Below are positions 42,546 through 51,040 of a DNA stretch of 64,000 nt, piece after piece. Position 1 is the first letter of the stretch. Each line of letters starts with the position of its first letter. The stretch is taken from positions 714,760 through 778,759 of the forward strand of contig NZ_VFPA01000004.1 in assembly GCF_006716445.1 (NCBI RefSeq). Reading direction: 5' to 3'. The notes under the pieces are model-generated. The model was not told where the DNA came from, searched no databases, and saw only the letters and a program-made list of their open reading frames with translations. This DNA is from Pseudonocardia kunmingensis (GTDB lineage Bacteria > Actinomycetota > Actinomycetes > Mycobacteriales > Pseudonocardiaceae). Made by a program: the position numbers and the translations under genes.

Positions 42546-43396
42546 CGAAGGCGCTCGACACGACCGGGCTCAGCCCGCTCGCCCGGGAGCGCCAGGCGTA
42601 CCGGCGGTCCCGGGCCCGGCGCTCCACGCTGGTCGCGCTCGCCTCCACGCTCGTGTTCGCCGCGGCCGTCCTGTTCGGCGTCACGAGCTCACCGGGCTGG
42701 CCGCGCGTCCAGGACACGTTCCTCGACCTGGAGGTCGGCTGGTCGGCGCTGCCGGACGTGCTGGCCGGGCTGTGGCTCAACGTGCGCGTGCTCGTGGTCG
42801 CCGAGGTCGGGATCCTCGTGCTTGGCCTCGTGATCGCCGTGCTGCGGACGCTGCGCGGGCCGGTGTTCTTCCCCCTGCGCGCGCTGGCCACCGGCTACGT
42901 CGACCTGTTCCGCGGGGTGCCGCTGCTCATCGCGCTGTACCTGATCGGCTTCGGGTTGCCCGCGCTGCGCCTGCAGGGGGTGCCGACGGACGTGGCCGTG
43001 CTCGGCACGATCACGCTGATCCTCGTGTACTCCGCCTACGTCGCCGAGGTGTTCCGGGCGGGCATCGAGTCCGTGCACCCCTCGCAGCGGGCCGCGGCGC
43101 GCTCGCTCGGCCTCACCCACCGGCAGTCGATGCGCCTGGTGATTCTGCCGCAGGCGGTGCGGCGGGTGCTGCCACCGCTGCTCAACGACTTCGTCGCGCT
43201 GCAGAAGGACGTCGGGCTGATCTCCGTGCTCGGCGCCGTCGACGCCATCCGCGCGGCGCAGATCGCCTCCGCCCGCACGTTCGACTTCACGCCGTACGTC
43301 GTGGCGGCGCTGCTGTTCGTGCTGCTCGCGATCCCGACCGGCCGGATCGCCGACGCCGTGGCCGCCCGGGCGGCGCGCCGGGAGGGCCTGCGATGA
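42542..43396 (+). CDS. Polar amino acid ABC transporter permease
   Basis: A 284-residue HisMQ/GlnP-type permease. A basic N-terminus (RERQAYRRSRARRS) and first helix come before the conserved LWLNVRVLVVAEVGILVLGL, RGVPLLIALYL and AGIESVHPSQRAAARSLGLT (EAA loop). GTG overlaps the binding-protein stop by 4 nt. The lone permease probably forms a homodimer. Confidence 0.92.
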   Translation: MTKALDTTGLSPLARERQAYRRSRARRSTLVALASTLVFAAAVLFGVTSSPGWPRVQDTFLDLEVGWSALPDVLAGLWLNVRVLVVAEVGILVLGLVIAVLRTLRGPVFFPLRALATGYVDLFRGVPLLIALYLIGFGLPALRLQGVPTDVAVLGTITLILVYSAYVAEVFRAGIESVHPSQRAAARSLGLTHRQSMRLVILPQAVRRVLPPLLNDFVALQKDVGLISVLGAVDAIRAAQIASARTFDFTPYVVAALLFVLLAIPTGRIADAVAARAARREGLR

Positions 43397-44145
43397 CGAC
43401 ACCCGTGCTCGAGGTGCGCGACCTCGTCAAGCGCTACGGCCCGACCACCGTGCTCGACGGGGTCGGCCTGTCCGTCGCCGAGCACCAGGTCGTCACGCTG
43501 ATCGGCGCGTCGGGCTCGGGGAAGTCGACGCTGCTGCGGTGCGTGGACCTGCTCGAGGAGATCGACGACGGGCAGGTGCTGCTCGACGGGATCGACGTCT
43601 CCGACCCCCGCGAGGACGCCGCGGCCGCCCAGCGCCGGATGGCGATCGTGTTCCAGGCGTTCAACCTGTTCCCCCACATGACGGCGGCGCAGAACGTCGC
43701 GCTCGCCCCGCGCGTCGTGCACGGGGTGCCCGCGGGCGAGGCGCAGGAGCGGGCGCGCGACCTGCTCACCCGGGTCGGGCTCGCCGACCTCGCCGATGCC
43801 CACCCGGACCGGCTGTCCGGCGGCCAGCAGCAGCGGGTGGCGATCGCCCGCGCGCTCGCCGTGCGACCGCGCCTGCTGCTGCTCGACGAGATCACCTCAG
43901 CCCTCGACCCGGAGCTGGTCGGCGAGGTGCTGACGATCGTCCGCGAGCTCGCCGTCGGCGGCGTCACGATCCTGATGGCGACGCACGAGATGGGCTTCGC
44001 CCGGCAGGTGTCGGACCGGGTCTGCTTCCTCGACGGCGGGCGGGTGCTCGAGTCGGGCCCGCCGGACCAGGTGCTGGGCGAGCCCGAGCACGAGCGGACC
44101 CGCCAGTTCCTCGCGCGCGTGATCGCGGCGGGGCGGCTCGGCTGA
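43393..44145 (+). CDS. Polar amino acid ABC transporter ATP-binding protein (GlnQ-type)
   Basis: A 250-residue ATPase with Walker A GASGSGKST, Q-loop VFQAFNLFPHMT, signature LSGGQQQRVAIARAL and Walker B LLLLDEITSALD; the last has ITS where most ABC proteins have PTS, common in GlnQ relatives. ATG overlaps the permease stop by 4 nt. It energises amino acid uptake with the two genes upstream. Confidence 0.94.
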   Translation: MTTPVLEVRDLVKRYGPTTVLDGVGLSVAEHQVVTLIGASGSGKSTLLRCVDLLEEIDDGQVLLDGIDVSDPREDAAAAQRRMAIVFQAFNLFPHMTAAQNVALAPRVVHGVPAGEAQERARDLLTRVGLADLADAHPDRLSGGQQQRVAIARALAVRPRLLLLDEITSALDPELVGEVLTIVRELAVGGVTILMATHEMGFARQVSDRVCFLDGGRVLESGPPDQVLGEPEHERTRQFLARVIAAGRLG

Positions 44146-44167
44146 CGAGCACTCTACGGTGATCGTC

Positions 44168-45625
44168 ATGCGCCGGTTGCTCGCCGCTCTGCCCGTCCTG
44201 CTCCTGCTGCTCGCGGGCTGCGCCTCGACGCCGCCGCCCCCACCGCCGCCGCCCCCGGCTCCGGCCCCGCCGGCCCCGACCACGCCGCCGGCGCCGGTGA
44301 CGCCGACGATCGAGACCACCGCCGGTGAGTGGGCGGGCCGGATCGGGATCCCCGGTTCCCCGCTGGACGTCGGCATCCGCCTCACCGCCGAGGGCGGCGG
44401 GCTGCGCGGTGCGATGAACATCCCCTCCCAGGAGCTCGCGGCCGTGCCGCTGGCCGACGTGGTGCTCGAGGGCCGCAACCTGAGCTTCCGGCTGCCCGAC
44501 GTGCCGGGCGACGCGCACTTCCGCGGCACGTTCGAGGCCGACGCGGCGAGCATCCCCGGCGCGTTCACGCAGTTCGAGCAGTCGTTCCCGCTCGTGCTGC
44601 GGCCCGGCCCCGCCTCGGGTCGGCCGCAGGACCCGCGGCCACCGTTCCCCTACGCCGCCGAGGACGTCGCCTACCCGGGCCAGGGCGTCGACGTCGCGGG
44701 CACCCTCACCGTGCCGCAGGGACCGGGCCCGCACCCCGCGGTCCTGCTCGCCACCGGCAGCGGCGCCCAGAACCGGGACGAGGAGCTGTTCGGACACAGG
44801 CCGTTCCTGCTGCTGGCGGACACACTGACCCGAGCGGGTTACGCCGTGCTGCGCGCGGACGACCGCGGGGTCGGCGGCACCGGCGGCGACCTCCACGCGT
44901 CCACTTTCGACGACCTGGCCGGCGACCTCGTCGGCGGCGTCGCGTACCTGCGCACCCGGCCGGAGATCGACCACGCGCGCATCGGGATGCTCGGGCACAG
45001 CGAGGGCGGCTACGTCGTCCCCCTCGCCGCACAGCGCACCGACATCGCGTTCGCCGTGCTGCTGGCCGGGCCGGCCGCGCACGGCGAAGAGGTGCTGGTC
45101 GAGCAGAGCCGGCTGCTCATGGACTCGGCCGGGGCCCCGCCCGCGGCCGTCGAGGAGCAGGTCACCTTCCTCCGCGACCTCATCCGGCTGCTGCGGGTGG
45201 AGGACTACGAGGGAGCCCGGGCGGTCAGCAGGCAGCAGCTCGCCACCCAGGCGGCCGCCCTCCCCCCGGAGCAGCAGCCGAGCCGCGAGGAGATCGAGGC
45301 GCAGGTGGCGGCGACCATCACCCCGATCTACCGCTCGTGGGTGGTGCACGACCCGGCACCGTCCCTGCGCGCGCTCGACGTCCCCGTGCTGTCGCTCTTC
45401 GGCGGCTCCGACCTGCAGGTGCCGCCTGCGCAGAACGAGGCGGCGATGCGCGGGCTCCTGGCGGGCAACCCGGACGCCACCGTGCAGACCCTGCCCGGGC
45501 TCAACCACCTCATGCAGCCCGCGGTCACGGGCGGGTTGGAGGAGTACGCGACGATCGGGACGACCATCGACCCGAAGGTGCTCGACCTCGTGAAGGGCTG
45601 GCTCGCCAAGCGCTTCCCGACGTGA
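44168..45625 (+). CDS. Alpha/beta-hydrolase lipoprotein
   Basis: A 485-residue predicted lipoprotein. The signal ends LAGC with Cys18, followed by a run of nine prolines and a Pro/Ala linker to about residue 40, a small beta domain, and an alpha/beta hydrolase from about residue 150. The nucleophile motif is GHSEGGYVV (Ser near 277), with VLRADDRGVGGTGGD upstream and NHLMQP with the likely catalytic histidine near the end. It fits the CocE/acyl-peptide-hydrolase-like group. ATG at 44168 follows TACGGT by 7 nt, probably leaderless. Confidence 0.85.
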   Translation: MRRLLAALPVLLLLLAGCASTPPPPPPPPPAPAPPAPTTPPAPVTPTIETTAGEWAGRIGIPGSPLDVGIRLTAEGGGLRGAMNIPSQELAAVPLADVVLEGRNLSFRLPDVPGDAHFRGTFEADAASIPGAFTQFEQSFPLVLRPGPASGRPQDPRPPFPYAAEDVAYPGQGVDVAGTLTVPQGPGPHPAVLLATGSGAQNRDEELFGHRPFLLLADTLTRAGYAVLRADDRGVGGTGGDLHASTFDDLAGDLVGGVAYLRTRPEIDHARIGMLGHSEGGYVVPLAAQRTDIAFAVLLAGPAAHGEEVLVEQSRLLMDSAGAPPAAVEEQVTFLRDLIRLLRVEDYEGARAVSRQQLATQAAALPPEQQPSREEIEAQVAATITPIYRSWVVHDPAPSLRALDVPVLSLFGGSDLQVPPAQNEAAMRGLLAGNPDATVQTLPGLNHLMQPAVTGGLEEYATIGTTIDPKVLDLVKGWLAKRFPT

Positions 45626-45657
45626 TCCGGCGCTACGGTTGCTACGGAGGTGCGACC

Positions 45658-45837
45658 GTGGCGAGAACCATCCCCCACTACCGGGAAGCCGGGTTGCTGC
45701 CGGGCCGGCACCTCCGCAGCCTCGACGCCCTGCACGTCGCTGCCGCACTCCGCCGGGACGCGGACGTGATGCTCTCCTACGACCACCGGCAGCTGGCCGC
45801 GGCCGACGCCGTCGGGCTGCGGACCCTCAGCGTGTGA
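45658..45837 (+). pseudogene. vapBC fossil: antitoxin start joined to toxin (PIN) end
   Basis: A 59-residue frame with a good ribosome site (ACGGAGGT) before GTG. It opens with ARTIPHYREAG, like the beginning of VapB-type antitoxins, and continues as SLDALHVAAALRRDADVMLS then YDHRQLAAADAVGLRTL, the C-terminal half of a PIN-domain toxin. The N-terminal acidic residue of the PIN active site is absent. The simplest reading is an internal deletion that fused the two genes. It overlaps the end of tadA by 11 bp on the other strand. Confidence 0.6.
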
Positions 45838-46303
45838 GCCGGTGGCCGGCGAAGAACTCCTCCAGCAGCGCCGCGCACTCGGGCGCGAGCACGCCCGGCA
45901 CGACCTCCGGCCGGTGGTTGAGCCGCCGGTCGCGCAGGACGTCCCACAGCGACCCGGCCGCCCCCGTCTTGGGCTCCCACGCCCCGAAGACGACGCGCTC
46001 CACCCGGGCCAGCCCGATCGCGCCGGCGCACATCGTGCAGGGCTCGACCGTGACGGCGAGGGTGGCGCCCTCCAGCCGCCACTCCCCCCGGGCCGCCGCG
46101 GCGGCGCGGAGCGCGAGCAGCTCGGCGTGCGCCGTCGGGTCCCCGAGGGCCTCCCGGGCGTTGCAGGCGGCGGCGAGCTCGCGGCCGTCGGCGTCGACGA
46201 CGACGGCACCGATCGGCACGTCACCGGTGCGCGGCGCGGCGGCGGCGACCTCCAGCGCGCGCCGGACCAGCGCCTCGTCCGAGGCGCGGTGGGGCGCGGT
46301 CAC
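45827..46303 (-). CDS. tadA: tRNA adenosine(34) deaminase TadA
   Basis: A 158-residue zinc deaminase that converts A34 of tRNA-Arg(ACG) to inosine. The zinc ligands and catalytic glutamate are in PTAHAELLALR and EPCTMCAGAI. GTG at 46303 overlaps the upstream gene by 4 nt, so the two are coupled. Its 3' end is overlapped by the vapBC remnant. Confidence 0.94.
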   Translation of the reverse strand: MTAPHRASDEALVRRALEVAAAAPRTGDVPIGAVVVDADGRELAAACNAREALGDPTAHAELLALRAAAAARGEWRLEGATLAVTVEPCTMCAGAIGLARVERVVFGAWEPKTGAAGSLWDVLRDRRLNHRPEVVPGVLAPECAALLEEFFAGHRLTR

Positions 46304-46842
46304 CGGGCGCCCGCGACCTCGCTGACCCCGTTGACGACCTCGGCGAGCGCGTCGGCGAACCCGCAGCGGCGCCCGATGGCGGCCAGCTGCTCGTCCGGGT
46401 AGAGCTCCACCTCCGCGGCGAGCACCTCGAGCTCGTCGGCGGGCAGCCCGAGATCGGCGACGATGGCGAGGTCGCCCTCCGGCCACGGCGGCGCGTCGAG
46501 GGCCTCCTCCTCGCCCGGGAGGTCGATGCGCAGCAGGTCGAGCACATCGGCGGCGACGTCGTAGTCCAGTGCCGCCACCGCGTCGGACACCATCAGCGCG
46601 ATGCCGCCGGGCGTGGGCCGCAGCAGCACGAAGAACTCGTCGTCGACGTCGAGGAGGCCGATCACCGCCCCGGTGGAGCGCATCCGCCGCAGCTCGGTGA
46701 TGGCCGTGTCCAGGTCGACGAGCGACTCGGCGGCCATCCGCCGGCACTGCCATGCCCCGTCCTCGCGGATCGCCGCGACGGCGAACCCGGGCACGGCCTG
46801 CTCACGCAGCTCCGCGGGACGCTCGACGCTCTGCACGGCCAT
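46300..46842 (-). CDS. tRNA adenosine deaminase-associated protein
   Basis: A 180-residue protein of the actinobacterial family always found upstream of tadA (Rv3753c-like). Family marks are GFAVAAIREDGAWQCRRM at residues 18-36 and GAVIGLLDVDDEFFVLLRPT. Function is unknown, probably with TadA. ATG at 46842 follows TACCGT by 6 nt and is probably leaderless. Confidence 0.85.
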   Translation of the reverse strand: MAVQSVERPAELREQAVPGFAVAAIREDGAWQCRRMAAESLVDLDTAITELRRMRSTGAVIGLLDVDDEFFVLLRPTPGGIALMVSDAVAALDYDVAADVLDLLRIDLPGEEEALDAPPWPEGDLAIVADLGLPADELEVLAAEVELYPDEQLAAIGRRCGFADALAEVVNGVSEVAGAR

Positions 46843-46934
46843 GGCACTACGGTAAGCCCGTCGGGGACTGTGCTCCAAGCCACAGTCCGAAGTTGGCCCT
46901 CACGTCACCTCCACGAGGTGCCAGGATCGTGTAC

Positions 46935-48146
46935 ATGTCGCCTCCGGCCGCCCCGATCGAAGGACTGCACGCCCATGCCCGCAGCGTGCAGCCACGGACG
47001 GTAGCGCTGCGGCGCGCGCTGCACCGCCGCCCCGAGCTCGGGCTCGACCTGCCCGGCACCCGCGACGCGGTGGTCGCGGCGCTCGCGGACCTGCCGGTGC
47101 AGGTGCACCTCGGCCGCTCCGTCAGCTCGGTGGTGGCCGTGCTCGAGGGCGAGCGACCTGGCCCCACGATCCTGCTCCGCGGCGACATGGACGCCCTGCC
47201 CATGCCGGAGGACACCGGTCTGCCCTTCGCGTCCGAGGTGGCAGGCACCATGCACGCCTGCGGGCACGACACGCACGTGGCGATGCTCGCGTCGGCGGCG
47301 CACGTGCTCGCCGCGCGGCGCCACGAGCTCGCCGGCCGCGTCGTGTTCATGTTCCAGCCCGGCGAGGAGGGCTACCACGGCGCCCGCTACATGATCGAGG
47401 AAGGGCTGCTGGACCACGACGGGCCCGCAGGCCGGCCCGACGCCGCGTACGCCCTGCACATCAGCGCCACGTTGCCGCCCGGCGAGGTGCACGTGCGTCC
47501 CGGGCCCCTGATGGCCGCGGCCGACACCATCCGCGTCACGGTCAACGGCCGCGGCGGGCACGCCTCGGCACCGCACGACGCGCTGGACCCGGTGCCCGCC
47601 GCCGCCGCGATGGTCGGGGCGCTCCAGACCGCCGTCACCCGGCGCATCGACACCCACCAACCCGTCGTGCTGACGATCGCGCACATCACCGCGGGCACCA
47701 CCGTGAACGTGATCCCCGAGACCGCGCAGCTCGAAGGCACGCTGCGCTGCCTGTCGGAGGTGGCGCGGGCGGCGATGCACGAGGAGGTCCGCCGGGTCTG
47801 CCACCACACCGCGATGGCCCACGGCTGCACGGCCGAGGTGGAGATCGAGAACGGCTACCCGGTCACCGTCAACGACCCGGGTGCCGCGAGCCGGGTCGAC
47901 GCGCTCGCCGGCACCGTCCTGGGCCGCAAGCGGGTGGCGACGATGCCGACGCCGATCATGGGCGCCGAGGACTTCTCCTACGTGCTGGCGCAGGTACCGG
48001 GCGCGCTCGCGTTCCTCGGCGGCTGCCCGCGGGGCGTCGACCCCGCCGTCGCGGCGCCCAACCACTCCAACCGCGTCGTCTTCGACGAGGAGGCGATGGC
48101 CGCGGGCGTCGCGGTCTACGCGGGGCTGGCACTGGCCGGGCTCTGA
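46935..48146 (+). CDS. M20-family amidohydrolase (hippurate/N-acyl amino acid hydrolase type)
   Basis: A 403-residue metallohydrolase. Metal-binding motifs are ILLRGDMDALP, ACGHDTHVAM, FQPGEEGYHGA (catalytic glutamate), and HISATLPPG; the dimerisation lid has GRGGHASAPHDALDPV. It removes acyl groups from N-acylated amino acids; substrate unknown. ATG at 46935. The amidase gene starts 43 nt downstream, suggesting joint use on amide substrates. Confidence 0.9.
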   Translation: MSPPAAPIEGLHAHARSVQPRTVALRRALHRRPELGLDLPGTRDAVVAALADLPVQVHLGRSVSSVVAVLEGERPGPTILLRGDMDALPMPEDTGLPFASEVAGTMHACGHDTHVAMLASAAHVLAARRHELAGRVVFMFQPGEEGYHGARYMIEEGLLDHDGPAGRPDAAYALHISATLPPGEVHVRPGPLMAAADTIRVTVNGRGGHASAPHDALDPVPAAAAMVGALQTAVTRRIDTHQPVVLTIAHITAGTTVNVIPETAQLEGTLRCLSEVARAAMHEEVRRVCHHTAMAHGCTAEVEIENGYPVTVNDPGAASRVDALAGTVLGRKRVATMPTPIMGAEDFSYVLAQVPGALAFLGGCPRGVDPAVAAPNHSNRVVFDEEAMAAGVAVYAGLALAGL

Positions 48147-48189
48147 CCCCTGGCCCCGGCCCGCGGCGACCCGGCGGCAGGATGGCGGC

Positions 48190-49518
48190 GTGCTGCCTCC
48201 CCTCCGCGAGCTCGGGATGGCCCTGCGGTCCCGCGAGCTCTCCGCCACCGACCACGTCCGCGACGTCCTGGGCCGGCTCGGCGCCGACACCACCGGCGCT
48301 GTCATCACCCTCGACGCCGAACGCGCGCTCGCCGCGGCCGCCGCGCTCGACGAGGAGCTCGCGCGCGGGTCGTGGCGCGGCCCGCTGCACGGCGTCGCGG
48401 TCGGGGTGAAGGACCTGATCGACGTGGCCGGGCTGCCCACCCGTGCCGGGTCGGACGTGCTCGCCGACGCCCCGCCCGCCGCCGCGGACGCCCCCGTGGT
48501 CGCGCGCTTGCGCGAGGCCGGTGCGGTCGTCGTCGCGAAGCTGCACACCCACGAGTTCGCCTACGGGCCCACCGGCGACGTCGCCGCCACCGGGCCCGCC
48601 CGCAACCCCCACGACCCCACACGCATCACCGGCGGCTCGTCCTCGGGCTCCGCGGCCGCGGTCGCCTCCGGGCACGTGCCGCTGGCGCTGGGCACCGACA
48701 CCGGCGCGAGCGTGCGCACCCCGGCCGCGCTGTGCGGGGTGGTCGGGCTCAAGCCGGCGTACGGCGCGCTCTCGGCGCAGGGTTGCTTCCCGCTCTCGGA
48801 GACCCTCGACCACGTCGGCGTCCTCGCCCCCGACGTGCACGCGGCGTCCGTCGCGTGGGACGTGCTGAGCCGCCCGGACGGCACCGGTGGCGGCATCCAG
48901 GCGCCCGGCGTCGACGGCGTGCGCGTCGGCGTGCTCGTCGACGAGTACTGGCGCGCGCTCGACCCGGCGCTCACGGCGGCCGTCGACACGGCCGCGGCCC
49001 GCCTGGAGAAGGGCGGCGCGCAGGTGCAGGACGTGCGCACCCCGATGATCGACGAGCTCGCCGCGACCTACCCGGTGATCGTCGGCGCCGAGGCGTACGC
49101 CACGCACGCACACTGGCTGCGGGAACGACCGCAGGACTACCAGGAGATCACCCGCGAGCGGCTCCTGCCCTTCGCCGACCTACACGCACGCGCCTACGTC
49201 GACGCGCTGCGCACCCGCAGGCGCCTCACCGCGGCCCTGCGCGCCGCCGTGGACGGCGTCGACGTCCTGCTGCTGCCGACCACCCGCCTGCGCGCCACCC
49301 CGATCGGCGCGGAGGAGGTCGAGGTCGCGGGCTCCCGCGTCCCCGTGCGGCCGCAGCTGCTGGCGCTCACCCTGCCGTTCAACCTCACCGGGTGGCCCGC
49401 CGTCTCGGTGCCCGGCGAGGTCACCGACGGCGGCCTGCCCGCGGGGGTCCAGGTCGTCGGCGTGCGGCTGGAGGAACGCGGCGTCCTGCGGGTGGCCGCG
49501 GCCCTCGAGCAGGCCTGA
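48190..49518 (+). CDS. Amidase-signature-family hydrolase
   Basis: A 442-residue amidase with the Ser-cisSer-Lys triad: lysine in AVGVKDLIDVAG near residue 81, the cis-serine in GGSSSGSAAAVASG, and the nucleophile in GTDTGASVRTPAALCG. The usual GGS before the nucleophile reads GAS. GTG at 48190. It may be GatA-like in fold, but gatB/gatC are not adjacent, so it is a general amide hydrolase. A terminator follows. Confidence 0.9.
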   Translation: MLPPLRELGMALRSRELSATDHVRDVLGRLGADTTGAVITLDAERALAAAAALDEELARGSWRGPLHGVAVGVKDLIDVAGLPTRAGSDVLADAPPAAADAPVVARLREAGAVVVAKLHTHEFAYGPTGDVAATGPARNPHDPTRITGGSSSGSAAAVASGHVPLALGTDTGASVRTPAALCGVVGLKPAYGALSAQGCFPLSETLDHVGVLAPDVHAASVAWDVLSRPDGTGGGIQAPGVDGVRVGVLVDEYWRALDPALTAAVDTAAARLEKGGAQVQDVRTPMIDELAATYPVIVGAEAYATHAHWLRERPQDYQEITRERLLPFADLHARAYVDALRTRRRLTAALRAAVDGVDVLLLPTTRLRATPIGAEEVEVAGSRVPVRPQLLALTLPFNLTGWPAVSVPGEVTDGGLPAGVQVVGVRLEERGVLRVAAALEQA

Positions 49519-49552
49519 TCGATCCGAGCCGCACACCATGGCCCGGTGCCGA

Positions 49553-49830
49553 GTGCGGCTCGCGACGATCAACGGTGATCGTCGCGAGCCGTGCGTGACG
49601 GCTGCCGGCACGACGCCGTGGTGCGGGTCGGAACGATCTGACTTGGTGATCGCTACGAGGAGTACAGCAGCGCTGCGACTACCACCCTGGTGTGCGGCTG
49701 GGAACGATCTGCGGGGATCGGTGATCAATCCGGGGCGCACAGCAGGGCGGTGCCGGCCGCGGTGGTGTGCCGGTCGGAAGGATCTCGGGTCGGGGCGGCG
49801 CCTCGCTCGTGTGCGGCTCGCGGCGATCAG
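49553..49830 (+). repeat. Five degenerate 20-bp repeats between amidase and tyrA
   Basis: Units resembling GTGCGGSTCGGAACGATCTG start at 49553, 49621, 49692, 49767 and 49811, spaced 68, 71, 75 and 44 bp. The first three are followed by GGTGATC. This explains most of the 366-bp gap between genes at 49519-49884; no gene is supported in it. On the far side TAGCGT (49871-49876) is the -10-like box of tyrA. Confidence 0.65.
49556..49591 (+). terminator. Terminator after the amidase gene
   Basis: A perfect 16-bp stem CGGCTCGCGACGATCA (49556-49571) with 49576-49591, loop ACGG. It also forms part of the first unit of the degenerate repeat described next. Confidence 0.75.
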
Positions 49831-49884
49831 CGCGTCCGGAGGGTGCTGCAGCCGGAGCGGAGCGGCCGCGTAGCGTCTCGCAGC

Positions 49885-50826
49885 GTGACGGAACGGGCGG
49901 TGTGCGTGATCGGCGCCGGGCTCATCGGCGGGTCGCTGCTGCGCGCCGTCGGGAAGGCCGGCCGGGCGGTGTGGGGGACGAGCGCGTCCGAGGAGACCGC
50001 CGCGCAGGCCCGCGTCGACGGGTTCGACGTCGGCACCGACACCGACGCCGCCCTGCGCCGCGCCGCCGAGGCGGACGCCCTCGTCGTGCTCGCCGTGCCG
50101 CTGCCGGCGCTGCCCGCCGTGCTGCGCCGGGTCGACGCGGTGGCCCCGACGTGCCGGCTGACCGATGCCGTGAGCGTCAAGGTCGCCGTGGCCGACGCCG
50201 TCGCGCGCCTCGCGCCCCGCGCCCGCTACGTGGGCGGGCACCCGATGGCGGGCACCGCCGAGTCGGGCTGGTCCGCGGGTGCCGCCGGCCTGTTCACCGA
50301 CGCCGCGTGGGTGGTGGCCACCGACGACGGCGCCGACGCGGAGGTGTGGGCCGACGTCGCCGAGCTGGCGTGGGCGTGCGGGGCCCGGGTGGTGCCGGCC
50401 GCGTCCGACGAGCACGACCTCGCCGTGGCGCGGGTGTCGCACCTGCCGCACCTGCTCGCCGCGGTGCTCGCGGCCGTCGGCGCGGCGGGCGAGGACGAGC
50501 TGCCCCTCGCGCTGGCCGCGTCCTCCTTCGCCGACGGCACCCGCGTGGCCGGCACGCGCCCCGAGCTCGTCCTCGCGATGTGCGAGGGCAACCGGGACGC
50601 GCTGCTCGCCGCCGTGGACGACGCGCTGGGCAGGCTCGGGGCGATGCGCGGGGCGCTCGCGTCCACCGGCGGCCTCGCGGCCACGGTGCACGCCGGGCAC
50701 GAGGGGCGCCTGCGCTGGGCCGCCGCCCGCGACCCGCAGCTGCTGCGGGTGCACCGCGGTACGGCACCGGACGAGCTGCGCGCCATCGGCCGCCGCGGCG
50801 ACGCCGTCGCCGGCTGGTCGGGCTGA
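49885..50826 (+). CDS. tyrA: Prephenate dehydrogenase
   Basis: A 313-residue NAD(P)-dependent enzyme of tyrosine synthesis that turns prephenate into 4-hydroxyphenylpyruvate. The nucleotide motif GAGLIGGSLLRAVG is at residues 9-22, and the active-site histidine segment is VGGHPMAGTAESGW. GTG at 49885 lies 8 nt after TAGCGT and is probably leaderless. Its place near tadA matches Rv3754. Confidence 0.94.
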   Translation: MTERAVCVIGAGLIGGSLLRAVGKAGRAVWGTSASEETAAQARVDGFDVGTDTDAALRRAAEADALVVLAVPLPALPAVLRRVDAVAPTCRLTDAVSVKVAVADAVARLAPRARYVGGHPMAGTAESGWSAGAAGLFTDAAWVVATDDGADAEVWADVAELAWACGARVVPAASDEHDLAVARVSHLPHLLAAVLAAVGAAGEDELPLALAASSFADGTRVAGTRPELVLAMCEGNRDALLAAVDDALGRLGAMRGALASTGGLAATVHAGHEGRLRWAAARDPQLLRVHRGTAPDELRAIGRRGDAVAGWSG

Positions 50827-50873
50827 ACGAAATCACAGGCGACGCCGGCGCGGCCTCTGCTAGCGTCGACGAC

Positions 50874-50897
50874 GTGCGGCACCACTACTTCCTCTGA
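50874..50897 (+). CDS. Putative 7-residue leader peptide of the ABC-F gene
   Basis: GTG CGG CAC CAC TAC TTC CTC TGA encodes MRHHYFL. A TAGCGT box stands 7 nt upstream, so the transcript probably begins with this frame. It ends 2 nt before a large hairpin and 143 nt before the ABC-F start. Short leader peptides followed by a terminator are a known way to induce ABC-F resistance genes when an antibiotic stalls the ribosome. Confidence 0.6.
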   Translation: MRHHYFL

Positions 50898-50899
50898 GA

Positions 50900-50961
50900 G
50901 GCCGAACACGGCGGCCCCGGCTCCCGCTCCCGGGATGCGGGCCGCTGTCGCGTGTTCGGCC
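50900..50961 (+). promoter_or_regulatory. Attenuator hairpin ahead of the ABC-F gene
   Basis: GGCCGAACACG (50900-50910) pairs with CGTGTTCGGCC (50951-50961), continuing into GCGGCCC/GGGCCGC (50911-50917 with 50939-50945) across a small bulge: 18 bp in all. It lies just after the leader stop codon, so a ribosome paused in the leader would cover its left arm and prevent it forming. Confidence 0.7.
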
Positions 50962-51040
50962 CTGATCGCACATCTCACGGACCTCCCCCGCACGAGCCGT
51001 CGTGCTCGCGCGCGCCGCGGGGTCCGCTCTCGGAGGAACC

